Part shown: positions 34,680 through 44,900 of the stretch, piece after piece | Numbering within the stretch: position 1 is the first letter of the stretch | Layout of the letters: each line of letters opens with the position of its first letter | Notes under the pieces: model-generated | What the model was told of the DNA's origin: nothing | The model's input: the letters and a program-made list of their open reading frames with translations, nothing else | The model's database searches: none | Source of the DNA: Siphonodentalium dalli | Lineage: Eukaryota > Mollusca > Scaphopoda > Gadilida > Siphonodentaliidae | Direction of reading: 5' to 3' | Assembly (NCBI GenBank): GCA_032622095.1 | Contig: CP136069.1 | Coordinates: 181,899,122 to 181,963,121, forward strand | DNA length: 64,000 bases | Made by a program: the position numbers and the translations under genes

Positions 34680-35065
34680 TACAATATGCTGATGAAAATG
34701 ATTGTGATGATGATGATGTTGACGATGATGATGATGACGACGACGACGATGATGGTGGTGGTGATGTTGAAAATGATGACGATCATGAAGTACAGTGATG
34801 ATGACGATCATGATTATGATGATAATGGTGATGGCGCTGGCGTCAACATCGAAGATGATGTTGATGATCACGATTACGATTATGATGATTGTGCAAATTG
34901 TGATCGTGGGATGGTGGTGGTGATGGTGATGATGATGATAATGACGGCGAAGGCGATGGGGATGATTATTATGGTAGTGGTGGTGCTACTGGTGACGGTG
35001 GTGATGATGGTGGTGATGATTATGTTGATGAGGATGGTGACGGTGGTGATGATGATCAACGGCAT
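34680..35065. repeat. Imperfect GAT/GAC trinucleotide repeat
   Basis: About 385 bp of (GAT)n and (GAC)n with GGT interruptions. It makes long Met/Asp/Val or His/Ile ORFs on both strands that are repeat artefacts. Confidence 0.9.
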
Positions 35066-35267
35066 GATGAGGTAAGTATAGGTGTGTTAATACACCAAAT
35101 ATGACATGTAATATATAAATAGGTCTTGACGCTCACACAATGACAACGTAAGTGCTCAGAAAATAATGTTGAAGCACATAAACCGTCAAAATTGTTAGAT
35201 TGTCACCATACCAGTTATTACACTTATTACGCCCTATGGGTGTAACAGCCAAGCTGATCTGGTCATG

Positions 35268-35547
35268 ATCGTATTGACCCTTTCCGTCGAACCCATATAC
35301 TCCAATATTGGCGATGTATAGTGTATGTTCTGTCAGCTTAGGCGCACAAACTACTGGATAAATTGGTGGGAATATTGCAGATTTGAGTTCATATAGTACT
35401 CGTCTATCAGAATCGGTGCGACTAATTCTTATATTTTAGTCATTTAAGGTCGTATTGACCATTTCCGTCGGACCCATCCGCCGGACCCATATACTCCAAC
35501 ATTAGCGATGTTTAGGGTATTCTGTCAGTTTAGGCGCACAAACTACT
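35268..35547. repeat. Tandem duplication preserving an empty target site next to a transposon
   Basis: Unit A (about 35268–35447) carries CGTATTGACC, ATATACTCCAATATTGGCGA, GGCGCACAAACTACTGG and on to CAGAATCGGTGCGACTAA. Unit B repeats this from about 35448 but is interrupted after GGCGCACAAACTACT at 35547; its remainder (GTATAAATTGATGGG to CAGAATCGGTGCGACTAA) resumes at 42744. Unit A therefore shows what unit B looked like before the 7.2-kb insertion. Confidence 0.85.
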
Positions 35548-35702
35548 TAGTAGAGTCGCTTATGTACTTCCGTGGGAATTGTTTGAACAAATGTAGAGAC
35601 TATGATTTTATGATAGGGTATCACTTACTTTGTCAGAAAAAGTTTGTTAGATATTCTGGGTCCGCGACTGGAGCGAGTTATGACGTCATCAAAATGGCGT
35701 CT
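35548..35702 (+). repeat. Left terminal inverted repeat of the Academ-like element
   Basis: Shares with the right end TAGTAGAGTCGCTTATGT, CCGTGGGAA, GAACAAAT, GACTATG, AGAAAAA, GTTGTTAGA-like and CGCGACTGG segments, ending near TATGACGTCATCAAAATGGC. It includes a perfect TGACGTCA (35681–35688), a CRE/ATF-type site that could drive transcription of the internal gene. Confidence 0.8.
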
Positions 35703-36171
35703 TCGGTCATTTAGCTAAGATTTAAGGTAGTCTCAATAACGCACACTTTGTGCATCCGTTCAGCGGATTATGACTGTATTTATCTGTTACGATCATTAAT
35801 CGATGATATACATAGGCATATATCTACAAAAAGTCATAAAAACTCCAATTAAATGGGAAATATCGGTGAAAATTTGAGTACAGAAACCCCAAAAAACTAT
35901 TTTTTTCATGTTTCGCGCACACATTTCTATATAAAATTGGTTGGAAAAGTGAACTATTGTAAATATCACATGTCACAATGTCTGGCAAATGTTATCCGGT
36001 TAACTAACTAGATTCCTGTCGCACAAACACGTCTGTTCCCGCGGGATAAACATCGAGCGCGAATATCGAGTTTTCCGTAATCGAGCGGCTTCCCGTAGTT
36101 TTTTGACGTCACAGGTGACACGAAGTTTGTAAACGCGACAATTCGAAATTAAGACAGAACTGCAGCTGAAT

Positions 36172-39100
36172 ATGGTATGTAATACTATCAATTATATATA
36201 TTTATATTGAGCACATAATAACACATTCCCCAAATGGACATCCACAACAATCCTTGACATTATAGCCCATCTCGGCCCAATAGCACTATGAACCCACCGA
36301 CACAAAACGTGCATGGCTGTATATCACCCCCCTGTCCGGTTTTTAAATGTACGGAAAGCCGATTCATCAACACTTACACACTAGCTAATATATTATCGAG
36401 GAAGGGGTGCAAATAATTGTACGCATTGCACGCCGACACATTCAAAATCGGTGTGTGATTATGTACATGACCCTAAAAGTCTTTCACACTATTTTGCCAC
36501 CCGATCGCGTTTTGCCTATCTTAATTGCTTCCCTCCCTGCACTATATTCCCATCTTTTCTCTCTTTTGGTACTTACATTATATAACTTTGTAATTTGCCA
36601 TTTATTACTTCCATTCTATCCACTGTATACTTCGACATAGGGTCATTGATGGTAGATTAGCCGGAATGCGAAAATGCAAATTATCGTTTTCGAGCAATTT
36701 TTATACAGTTTTCAAGCAAAATTATCAAATAAATGTTATAGTATATGCATACGAGTCCCATATACTTATCTAAGTTATTGTATAGTCACTAGTGAGTGAG
36801 TGGTTTGAATTTACGCCCCGTATCAAAATAATTTTCTACACGATCATATGTGCAACGCCCTGGCCATTCCACTATCAGTCAATTAATTTTATTACGTTTT
36901 GTACACGGAAATTCGTAATTTAGTTTATGGCCCCAGTTTATCAAATTATTAACTTTGATTTTAAGATAACGTAATGACATAAACGTGTACAGAATACATC
37001 GTCGACTCAAATTACTTATTTTTTTATATATTATCGATATTAGATCGTTATTACCGGGAATGTATTGCAAATGGCGTACAGTACCGTACCTCTTTAAGTG
37101 ATTTTGACAATTACAGACTGTCGTGGTTTTCAGAGGCCCAGTCGTCTCAGTCTTTTCCACATGTCCCCAACAAAAAAATTTACCCTACACCTAGTAGTAC
37201 GTAATCCTACAAATTAAGTATTACTAGGGCTGGGGTCAATTGTGTGCTGGGAACCTGTGGTCTTCACAGCCAGATACCGACTCAACAGTAATTGACTTTT
37301 TTGTGTTTTCTAATTTCATCGAATTTCATTATGTGGTATTATCAGTAAATTGTTCTTTCTTCTTTCTATTTTATCTAGGAGAAAGAACCTCCTCTCAAGA
37401 AGCACAGGCTCTCTCTCGACGAGTGTCTCATTTGTCAGAAACCCACAAATGATCCCACATATGACAACCCAAAAGAATATGGGAAAGTACTCCAAATGAT
37501 CGAACATCGTTCATATGAAGGCCACTCTCTTTACTACGACGCATACATACGTCTGAAAGATGTCAACGAGGAAATACTGAGTTTGAACAAAGCATCATGG
37601 CACAGACTGTGTTACCAGAAGTTGATGCTAACTCCGTCGGTATCCTCAACACCAAAGGACCAGGCCAATGCTGCAAGTTCGAGCTTCAGACGATCAGCTG
37701 CTAGTCCTTATGACAGGATGAAATGTTTCTTCTGCCAAAAAACTGCAACGCGTAAAAATCCTCTGCATAATGTACTCACTGATAACCGTGGAGACGACTT
37801 GAGAACTACGATACAAAGTATCGGGAATGAGGAACTGCTAGTGAGACTAAATTCTGCTATATCTACCTCGGACGCTCACGCGAACGATGTCTTATATCAC
37901 AGTTTATGTTGGACTAAGAACATTTATAATCCTTCACGCAAACACAAATTTATTCGGGATGATTCCAATGTTGATACTGAAGTAGAAATTGAATTCATTG
38001 CAAATATAACGTTGAATTCTCAAAGCCAGCACGAGTGAATCAGTCGGCGTTGGTTTCACTGAAAAAAAAACAAAGATGATTCGTTCGTCGAATCTAGCAC
38101 GGATGCATGTGACAACGACCATAAACTAGTTTTGGACTGTGCCAAACATCTGCGGCATTCAATTATTGAGCTCGACGGCTGGAGATTCGAGGGTTCCTTA
38201 GAGTCGTCAAATGTTGTTCCAGACGATCTGGTATCATTCTTTCGTTGTCTCATCTCTGGTCCGAAATCTTCAACTGTCAGTACGGAAGGAAACGTTCTAC
38301 CAGTCAGCGCGCTCGGGTTCTTGCAGAGTTAACTGTTTCTGCTTGCTTGTCATATCGCCAGGTTAGGCATGGGACCGATACGACAAGAAACAAGAGAGGG
38401 GACTCCCCCACTCAAATTGCAGTCTGGCTAACTGTTCACCAACATGTTCGAAGCAAAAAATTTATATGTTTCTTGAATGCTCTGTGTCTCTCGATAAATT
38501 ATACCAAAGTTCTAGAAATCGAAACACAGATGGCCAATTCCATGTTGCGCTCAATGAGGGACAACGATGGTATATTTTTGCCTATTGACATAGTTAAGCG
38601 GAGACATGTGTTTTATGCCACCCGACGGGAAAAGTACCACGCATGGTACAGCTATTGCGATTTACCAAAGGAAGGAACCCGATGATGTGATAGTGCCCGC
38701 CGTGAGTTTGTGCGACGATGTCTCTTGCAAGCGCATGGATGATTTGCCAAAATGTTTAACTGAGCTCGAAAACTGTTATGTGCCTCAGAGTGCTCGAGTG
38801 AAAAATGAAGTGTTTCCAAAACATAATACCAAGTCCACTCCTTTAATCGGACCTCGTGTTGACGATCTACCTTGGCTTCTCTCGAAAACAATTAAATTCG
38901 AGAGTAATACCGGCGATCCAACGATGAAACAATGTGCGCCACTTGTACCGACCTGGACAGCTTATAATTCACTGATATGTGATCCTCTACCGATTACAAA
39001 GGTTGCCATCCCGCCAATCATTCCATATCCTCCAACTGACTCAAACACTTTGCTGACAGCGTTGAAGTACGTCACAAAAACTAACACCGTGGTCATGGGC

Positions 39101-41901
39101 GAAGATAAGAAATGTGTTGTGTCCCTCGATTTGGGACTATATAAACCCGCGAAGACTCTGCAAATAATGATGCCAGTCTGTCTTAAGCAGTTTGTTTTAC
39201 GCCCTGGGGAACTTCATATCGTTATGGCTATGCTGAGGACAATTGGCTCGTTCATCGACGGTAGTGGGCTAGAATCAATTTGGGTGGAATCTGGAGTATA
39301 TGGGCCAACCGTATGCAAGCAAATCCTCGACGGAGCACACATAAGACGAGCCGTTAATGCACATACCATAACATGGCTGGCTTTGTTTGAGCTGTATGTT
39401 AGTTCAAGTTATTTCAATGCAAATGAGTTGACACCGGACATTAAAGACGCGATACTATCTATTCAGGAATCATCGAACAATACATCATTATACGGGACGC
39501 GCATTCTCTGTTGCTGCGTCTGATCGAATTGGACAACTCAGTTTGGGACCCCGACAAAATCGCAAAATCTCAACAACCGTTATTGAAATTGGTGTTGCAA
39601 TATATGGACATGGTTGGCGTAATGTTCAGGTTTATCCTCTCTTTTCACTTGGGAGACTAGGAACTTCACCTCTCTTCGTTGGAGGCATTTTGTAAATATT
39701 TTTTCGCCATGGACAAACTGTGCTATTCCAGACTAATGCCATTGTACCTTGCAGAAATGAGGACTCTACCAAAGTCTGACCCTGAGTTATACAAGGAGTT
39801 CTGTAGTGGAAATTGGGTCGTTAACAAGAACTCAGTCCCATTCTGTGCAATAGGGGCTGATCATGGTCTCGAACATCTCAACAGGTGGATGAAAGTGACT
39901 GGTGGAATAACTGGGATAACTCTTAATGAGCAAGCTCGCAACCGATTCTTTCTTGTAGCCCGGCAACTTTCTCTTGTCACACAAGAAGCTTACAAATTGG
40001 CTGGCATAACAACGTCGATCCATGGTCACCACCATTCATTAAGCAACACGGTTACGAAGCGACAAGACAAGAATGTGGCTCTACTTGTCCAATCGTTCCG
40101 GGAATTCATAGACCCATTTCAATATGAAGGTTGTGATCTTGTGAATATTGTAACAAGGGCCATAATGTCTCAGGATATAACGGACAGCGTCACGAACTTG
40201 CATTTGAAGGGTCAAGAGCTTTATGAAAACTTCGTCAATGATCGTATTAATACGAAGGGTTGTAGCATATTTGATCCAATGAAGAAAGCCAAGCTTCTAA
40301 CATGTAAGGACAACTCCAAAAAGTTGAAAATTACATCTACCGGTACAACGTTTGAGCTGAAAGAGGACCGTGCACTGTTCGCACGCATGCTTGTGGTTGC
40401 GCGATCTCGGCCGGAAATCAACCTAAAACAGTGTATTGGGAAGTATGAGTTTTGTCCCACGGTCATTGTTTTCGTCTGACGGTATGCTCTTACCCTGTTC
40501 TAATAAAAGTGACCTTATGAGAATATTGGAGGATTTACCCAAAAATGTTTCCGATTTGACATAGACACACATCCTCACTGAAATAACAGATGCTACCCCT
40601 GGAACCGATATCCACATTGAGAGGGTTGCAATTGTCGACGCCATGGCTGAAGTTCAAGCACTCCACAAGCCTGTATCCGTCACTATATATACGTGTGACG
40701 ACTTAGCTCAACACTTCTATGATAACATGCACAAGAAGTATTTTGCGAAGTTTGATGAGTGTCATGTGATATTCGATCGGTACGATGTTGAATACTCACT
40801 GAAGACGACAACGAGAATAAGGAGACTTGGACATAAGCCAAGTGTGAGCTACCATATCACTAGCAGCACAAAAAATTCGAATGTTTCCATGCAAAAACTA
40901 CTTTCAAGTTCCCATACAAAGACGAGTTATCGGAATTCCTTGCTCATGGTGTCGTTGTAAGGTGCGCTGAAAATAATCAACGGGTTGTTGTGGCTTATCG
41001 CAACAAGGTTGATTCTTCATTTAGTGATGCATCGGTTATATCCAGTGAACAGGAGGAAGCCGATACTAAGCTTCTCCTGCATGCGTTGCACGCGACGACG
41101 AGTGGACGGAAATTACCATACATATTTTCGCCAGACACAGATGTCTTAATAATATTTCTTTCTCATTTTGATTCGTTGCCTGCTGGTACTATTTTCTGCA
41201 CAGGGAGTGGAAAGGCATATCGAGATATTGAACTGTGCAAAATTGCCTCAGCGCTATCAGAGACAGAACGAAAAGCTCTCATTGGCTTCCATGCTTTTTC
41301 GGGAGGTGACATAACAGGGTCTTTTGCTGGTAAGGGGAAATCTTCGATGTGGAAAACGTTCCTCAACACCAGTGACAGTACCAAACAAGCGTCAGTGAAA
41401 TGGGGTGCGACGTTTGCCTCCCATCTGATAACATTTATGGGCCGATCGAAGAGTTCGTTTACGTGTTATATGCTCCTGGGAAGAATTTCACTGAGGTTTC
41501 GGATGTGAGGTGGTATCTTTAAAAAAACAAAACAATTATGCTCCGAAAAACTTCCACAAACACACGACGCGCTGACAGAGGGAATCAACCGTGCTCATTA
41601 TCAGGCATTTATCTGGCGCAATGCACCAAATGCACGATCAGACACAATAGACCCCGAGAAGTTCGGTTGGGTTAAGCGAGATGGGAGTTTTGAACCTGTC
41701 ATGACCAAGCTACCCCCGGCTCCAAGTGCTATATTGCAGTCGAAAACAAAATGTGACACCAAAACATGCAAATGCAAGGCAGGCGGCTTATTTTGTACCG
41801 AAATGTGTTTGTGTGATGGCGATGTGTCTTCGTGTTGTAACACTGACGTTTTAAAGCCACAGTATGAAAGTGACGACGAGGAAGATGATTCCGTATTATA
41901 G
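36172..41901 (+). pseudogene. Academ-like transposase gene with XPG-type nuclease, decayed
   Basis: Candidate exon 1 is the ATG at 36172–36174 before GTATGT. The main exon starts at 37379 after a long pyrimidine tract and TCTAG, in phase 0 (EKEPPLKKHRLSLDECLICQ). From N to C: an ECLIC...H-type finger with a later FFCQK-x-H-x3-C-like pair and VLYHSLCW (37379–38036); a Q-x-A-x-W-LTVHQHVRSK core (38290–38620); PTWTAYNSLICDPLP and CVVSLDLGLYKPA (38630–39510); LELHLSSLEAFCKYFFAMDK and GADHGLEHLNRWMKVTGG (39550–40455); VDAMAEVQALHKP; the XPG-I-like SSEQEEADTKLLLHALHAT with SPDTDVLIIFL (41041–41155) and FHAFSGGDITGSFAGKGKSS; and a Cys cluster CKCKAGGLFCTEMCLCDG near the end (41760–41820). At least six frameshifts (near 38040, 38290, 38620, 39505, 40455, 40930, 41450) and in-frame stops (about 39658, 40561) disrupt it, so this copy is not functional. 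Such proteins are abundant in cnidarian, lancelet and mollusc genomes. Confidence 0.75.
36175..37378 (+). other. Putative intron 1 of the Academ-like gene
   Basis: Inferred between ATG|GTATGT and TTATCTAG|GAG. The polypyrimidine tract at 37350–37375 is strong. The segment 37000–37100 (TATTATCGATATTAGATCGT to CAGTACCGTACCTCTTTAA) is related to 29690–29785, so a small dispersed repeat sits in the intron. No coding seen. Confidence 0.45.
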
Positions 41902-42572
41902 AAACATACATGTTTATGATATATTGATGGTTATATGTGTATAATAACATGTGCCATATCACCATGTGTTATGATTTCGCCCTTACAAAACAATTTTGGG
42001 TCACAACAGGAAAATGTGACTCAAAGTCAACGTTTCCTGATATTTGACGGCCATATTGGCGGCCATCTTGGAAGCCATTTTGAATTAGAATCTCCAATTG
42101 TATTCCAGTAGATGAGACTGCCATACATTATATTTTTCCATCGATGACTATCAACGCTGCGTTCATTGTCTTATCAAAATATGAGCAGAATGGTATAAGC
42201 TATTTTTGGGGGAAAATTCATACCGCGTTTTTTCCAACATTATTTTTGTCGCATTCGGTTACGATTAGGACTCCAAAAATCATACATTTGATGCCCAAGT
42301 GACTATATATCATGGATATGGACAATATATATCACTATTTGTGACCATTTCCATACAGAAGGAAATGATTCAGGGTAAAACTGGAAAAAAATGAATATTT
42401 CCACTTCCGGTCGCCATTTTGGCGACCATTTTGATCGGAGAGTAACAATTTCTTAACTAAATTATAGAACAACCATATTGCATCACATAAATATAACAAT
42501 ATTTGTGTTACTCTTCACAGAAGTCATACGTCTTTGACTAATCAAAGAAGTAATGATAGCAAAAATATTAAT
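41902..42572. other. 3' region of the Academ-like element
   Basis: After the Cys-rich end of the gene. Two blocks of GGCCATATTGGCGGCCATCT and GTCGCCATTTTGGCGACCAT type lie at 42050–42085 and 42405–42435, shared with repeats at 8.3 and 26.5 kb. They may derive from this element family or from nested insertions. No AATAAA signal was identified with confidence. Confidence 0.4.
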
Positions 42573-42740
42573 GCGGCGGCCATCTTTGTGACGTCATAAG
42601 TCCGCCCAGTCGCGACCCCAGGAGGTCTAACAACTTTTTTTCTGATGGCAGAGACCATATACTTGCCCATACACATAGTCCTTATATTTGTTCATCGATT
42701 TCCCACGGGAGCCTAAAAACCGACATAAGCGACTCTACTA
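42573..42740 (-). repeat. Right terminal inverted repeat of the Academ-like element
   Basis: Reverse complement matches the left end as described there. It contains TGACGTCA at 42589–42596 and an intact TAGTAGAGTCGCTTATGT terminus. It is roughly 70 % identical to the left repeat by eye, consistent with an old, inactive copy. Confidence 0.8.
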
Positions 42741-43735
42741 ACTGTATAAATTGATGGGAATATTGCATATATAAATTCATTTAGTACCCATCTATCAGAA
42801 TCGGTGCGACTAATTTTTATATTTTACTCATTTAAGTCATGCCAATTGAGCGATGCAGCTATGGGGATATCTAGCAGGACAACACATTTTGGGTTTCACG
42901 CGATGCGAACTATTATGAGAACTTGTAGTAGAACGAAAATTAATGGCCTATTCCCACAGTATAACACAAAGGTGACACCCAATGTTTTTTTTCTGTGGAT
43001 ATTTTCCAAATTTAGTAATATAATAAAGACATCAGGTATCATTTTCAAAAGATGTAATTTAATTTCGGTGAATACACAACACACTGTCCAACCGCATACG
43101 CCAAATATTACGACAAATCAAAAAAGAGGAACGGCGGTAAACAGGACTGGTAACGAAAACAACTTCGATAAGAAAGGATTAATCAACAATGTCTGACGTT
43201 GCATATATGATATATAACATCTACTAATATATAATAGTCAAACATTAACAGATATAATAAACGTATTGTATTTGTACTGTACTTGTATGAACTGTTTTCT
43301 GTTTCTATATTCGTTAGTTGTGTTATTTTTGACGAATACACCTTATATAAAAAAGAATAGGAGCTATGGGGTAACCTTGATTAATAACGTATAATGTGTA
43401 CCGGTTAGACCTTTTGCAGGATGTATGTATTCCCGGATGTATCTTAGCGGATGTCTCATGTTGCAGCATATACCAGTTTTCGATATTTATGTATGAACAA
43501 TGGCTGGGTCACTCTTGGAGATTTTATAGCGGGAATACAATGCATAATATAACAGTTAATATTGCTGATGCAGTATGTCTCAGCTGGAATGTAGACTAAA
43601 GGTCGTATTGCGAGGTCAGGGTGTGTATTTAATCCGATTAGTAGAGTTTGGCCCGCATTGAGAGGTTTTCTGGTGTGGTGAATGAGAAACCTGCAACAGT
43701 AAGCCGTAGTTTAATATGATCTTGAGAGTGCTACC
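42741..43735. other. Right flank of the insertion and intergenic DNA
   Basis: 42741–42838 is the second half of interrupted unit B. An ORF at 42804–43196 has no recognisable domain and starts within that repeat. 43197–43735 is AT-rich without features. Confidence 0.4.
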
Positions 43736-44254
43736 ATGCTGACTATGGTTTTCTTTTTTATGACTGCTCTGGTGTCTGTTAGCATCATACCATATGGGAA
43801 ACAGACGGGGAATATCGGACACACATTTCCTGGAAGGTTCCTTGGAAGGTACCAGACGAAAATAATCAATAATTATTTACCACGGCAGGTGGGCGCAACA
43901 CCAGACAGTTGTTGCGTATCCAGACACGACACTGAACTCGATCCAACCAATCGTAAACCACTCGGACAGGAAAATCGACACACAGTTCCCCACATAATCC
44001 TCCAATCAGAAGTACGACTCACTTTGGCTGGCGAGCACACCATTGATGTGCTTGGTGAAGTTGGTACAGGACACGTTCTGACTGTGGGAGAAAATGTGAA
44101 AAAGACGCTAGAAATATTGTTGTCACGATCATATTACCCGGAAAATTATGAGGATAATAAAGAACACATACTATTCTCATTAATTACGTGTCAGGTTGAT
44201 ACTGTAAAAGAGGTGCATTGTGAATATTTAATATACTATATAGACTACGACTGA
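43736..44254 (+). CDS. Orphan ORF, 172 aa, hydrophobic N terminus
   Basis: Opens MLTMVFFFMTALVSVSII, which would serve as a signal peptide or membrane anchor, followed by a mixed polar region with LPRQVGATPDSCCVSRHDTE and LAGEHTIDVLGEVGTGHVLT. I recognise no family. It stops at TGA 44252–44254, 18 bp before a LINE fragment in the same frame. No introns are evident, and no promoter or poly(A) signal is supported. It could be a short secreted protein, part of a mobile element, or chance; its length is above most random ORFs here. Confidence 0.25.
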   Translation: MLTMVFFFMTALVSVSIIPYGKQTGNIGHTFPGRFLGRYQTKIINNYLPRQVGATPDSCCVSRHDTELDPTNRKPLGQENRHTVPHIILQSEVRLTLAGEHTIDVLGEVGTGHVLTVGENVKKTLEILLSRSYYPENYEDNKEHILFSLITCQVDTVKEVHCEYLIYYIDYD

Positions 44255-44272
44255 TCCAGTTCTTACACCCCT

Positions 44273-44598
44273 AGACTATTTCAATTTCGGAAATCACGCA
44301 TAAACATCATTCATTGTAAACTTCGAAATTACTATAGCGATTTAAACGCTCACAAAGTTTCTAACTTCATATCGGACAATCCAAGATGTCATTGTGGTCA
44401 CCCGGTAGAAGAAGCAAATCATTATATTTTTATACAGATCAACGATGTTTGTTGTTTCACCAACTTGCTACCCTGGGTGTACAACATATTAATCTCGATA
44501 AACTCCTCCTTGGAGATACTACTCTGAATAGTACACAAAACCGGAACATATTTAGGGCTGTTGAATTATACATAACTTCGACATCGTGGTTTAAACTC
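44273..44598 (+). pseudogene. LINE ORF2 C-terminal fragment, frameshifted
   Basis: Frame 1 gives RLFQFRKSRINIIHCKLRNY, then SNFISDNPRCHCGHPVEEAN and HYIF. This is the C-x-CG-x5-E-x3-H-x-x-F knuckle that ends the reverse transcriptase polyprotein of jockey/CR1-like LINEs. After a shift near 44430 another frame gives INLDKLLLGDTTLN and NIFRAVELYITSTSWF, the usual terminal 'L-x-x-LL-x-G ... V-x-x-YI-x-x-T-x-RF' segment. The catalytic domains are absent, so it is a 5'-truncated dead copy. Confidence 0.65.
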
Positions 44599-44689
44599 TA
44601 ATTGAACACCTTAATATGCAAACCTCTGTCGCAAAACGAAAGTAACTACATGTTGTATTATCATTACATCCCCTTAGAAAATATCATTG

Positions 44690-44900
44690 GGATCCCATCG
44701 GGATCCCGCTGGGATCCCGCTAATAGCTCGGGATCCCGCTGGGATCCCGCTAATATCTCGGGATCCCGATGGGATCCCGATCGGGATAATTTATCCCGAT
44801 TGGGATTCCGATCGGGATAATTTATCCCGATTGGGATTCCGATCGGAATAATTTATCCCGATTGGGATTCCGATGGGATGTAAACGGGATCCCAGTCCGG
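44690..44900. repeat. GGGATCCC-rich palindromic array
   Basis: Two phases. First, GGGATCCCGCTGGGATCCCG with CTAATAGCTC spacers (44690–44785), then GATCGGGATAATTTATCCCG with ATTGGGATTCC (44780–44880, about 32-bp period). Almost every unit is self-complementary, so single strands would fold repeatedly. It closes with AAACGGGATCCCAGTCCGGA. Confidence 0.8.

Larger units (their letters stand above)
35548..42740 (+). mobile_element. 7.2-kb DNA transposon, Academ-like, with long TIRs and ACT target duplication
   Basis: Element ends are defined by terminal inverted repeats starting TAGTAGAGTCGCTTATGT at 35548 and by the reverse complement ending at 42740. They remain alignable for about 155–168 bp. 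ACT occurs on both outer sides (35545–35547 and 42741–42743). The neighbouring unduplicated copy (unit A) has a single ACT at the same point, which confirms the boundaries and the 3-bp duplication. Inside is one decayed long gene on the plus strand (36172–41901) with Cys/His finger, XPG-type nuclease and Cys-rich C-terminal parts. Academ elements are known for 3–4-bp target duplications and an XPG nuclease with zinc-finger transposase; this combination is why I favour Academ. The superfamily call is inference; the boundaries are directly visible. Confidence 0.8.

Noticed and set aside
34614-35075. Long ORFs on both strands (Met/Asp-rich and His/Ile-rich)
   Set aside because: They are translations of a GAT/GAC trinucleotide repeat.
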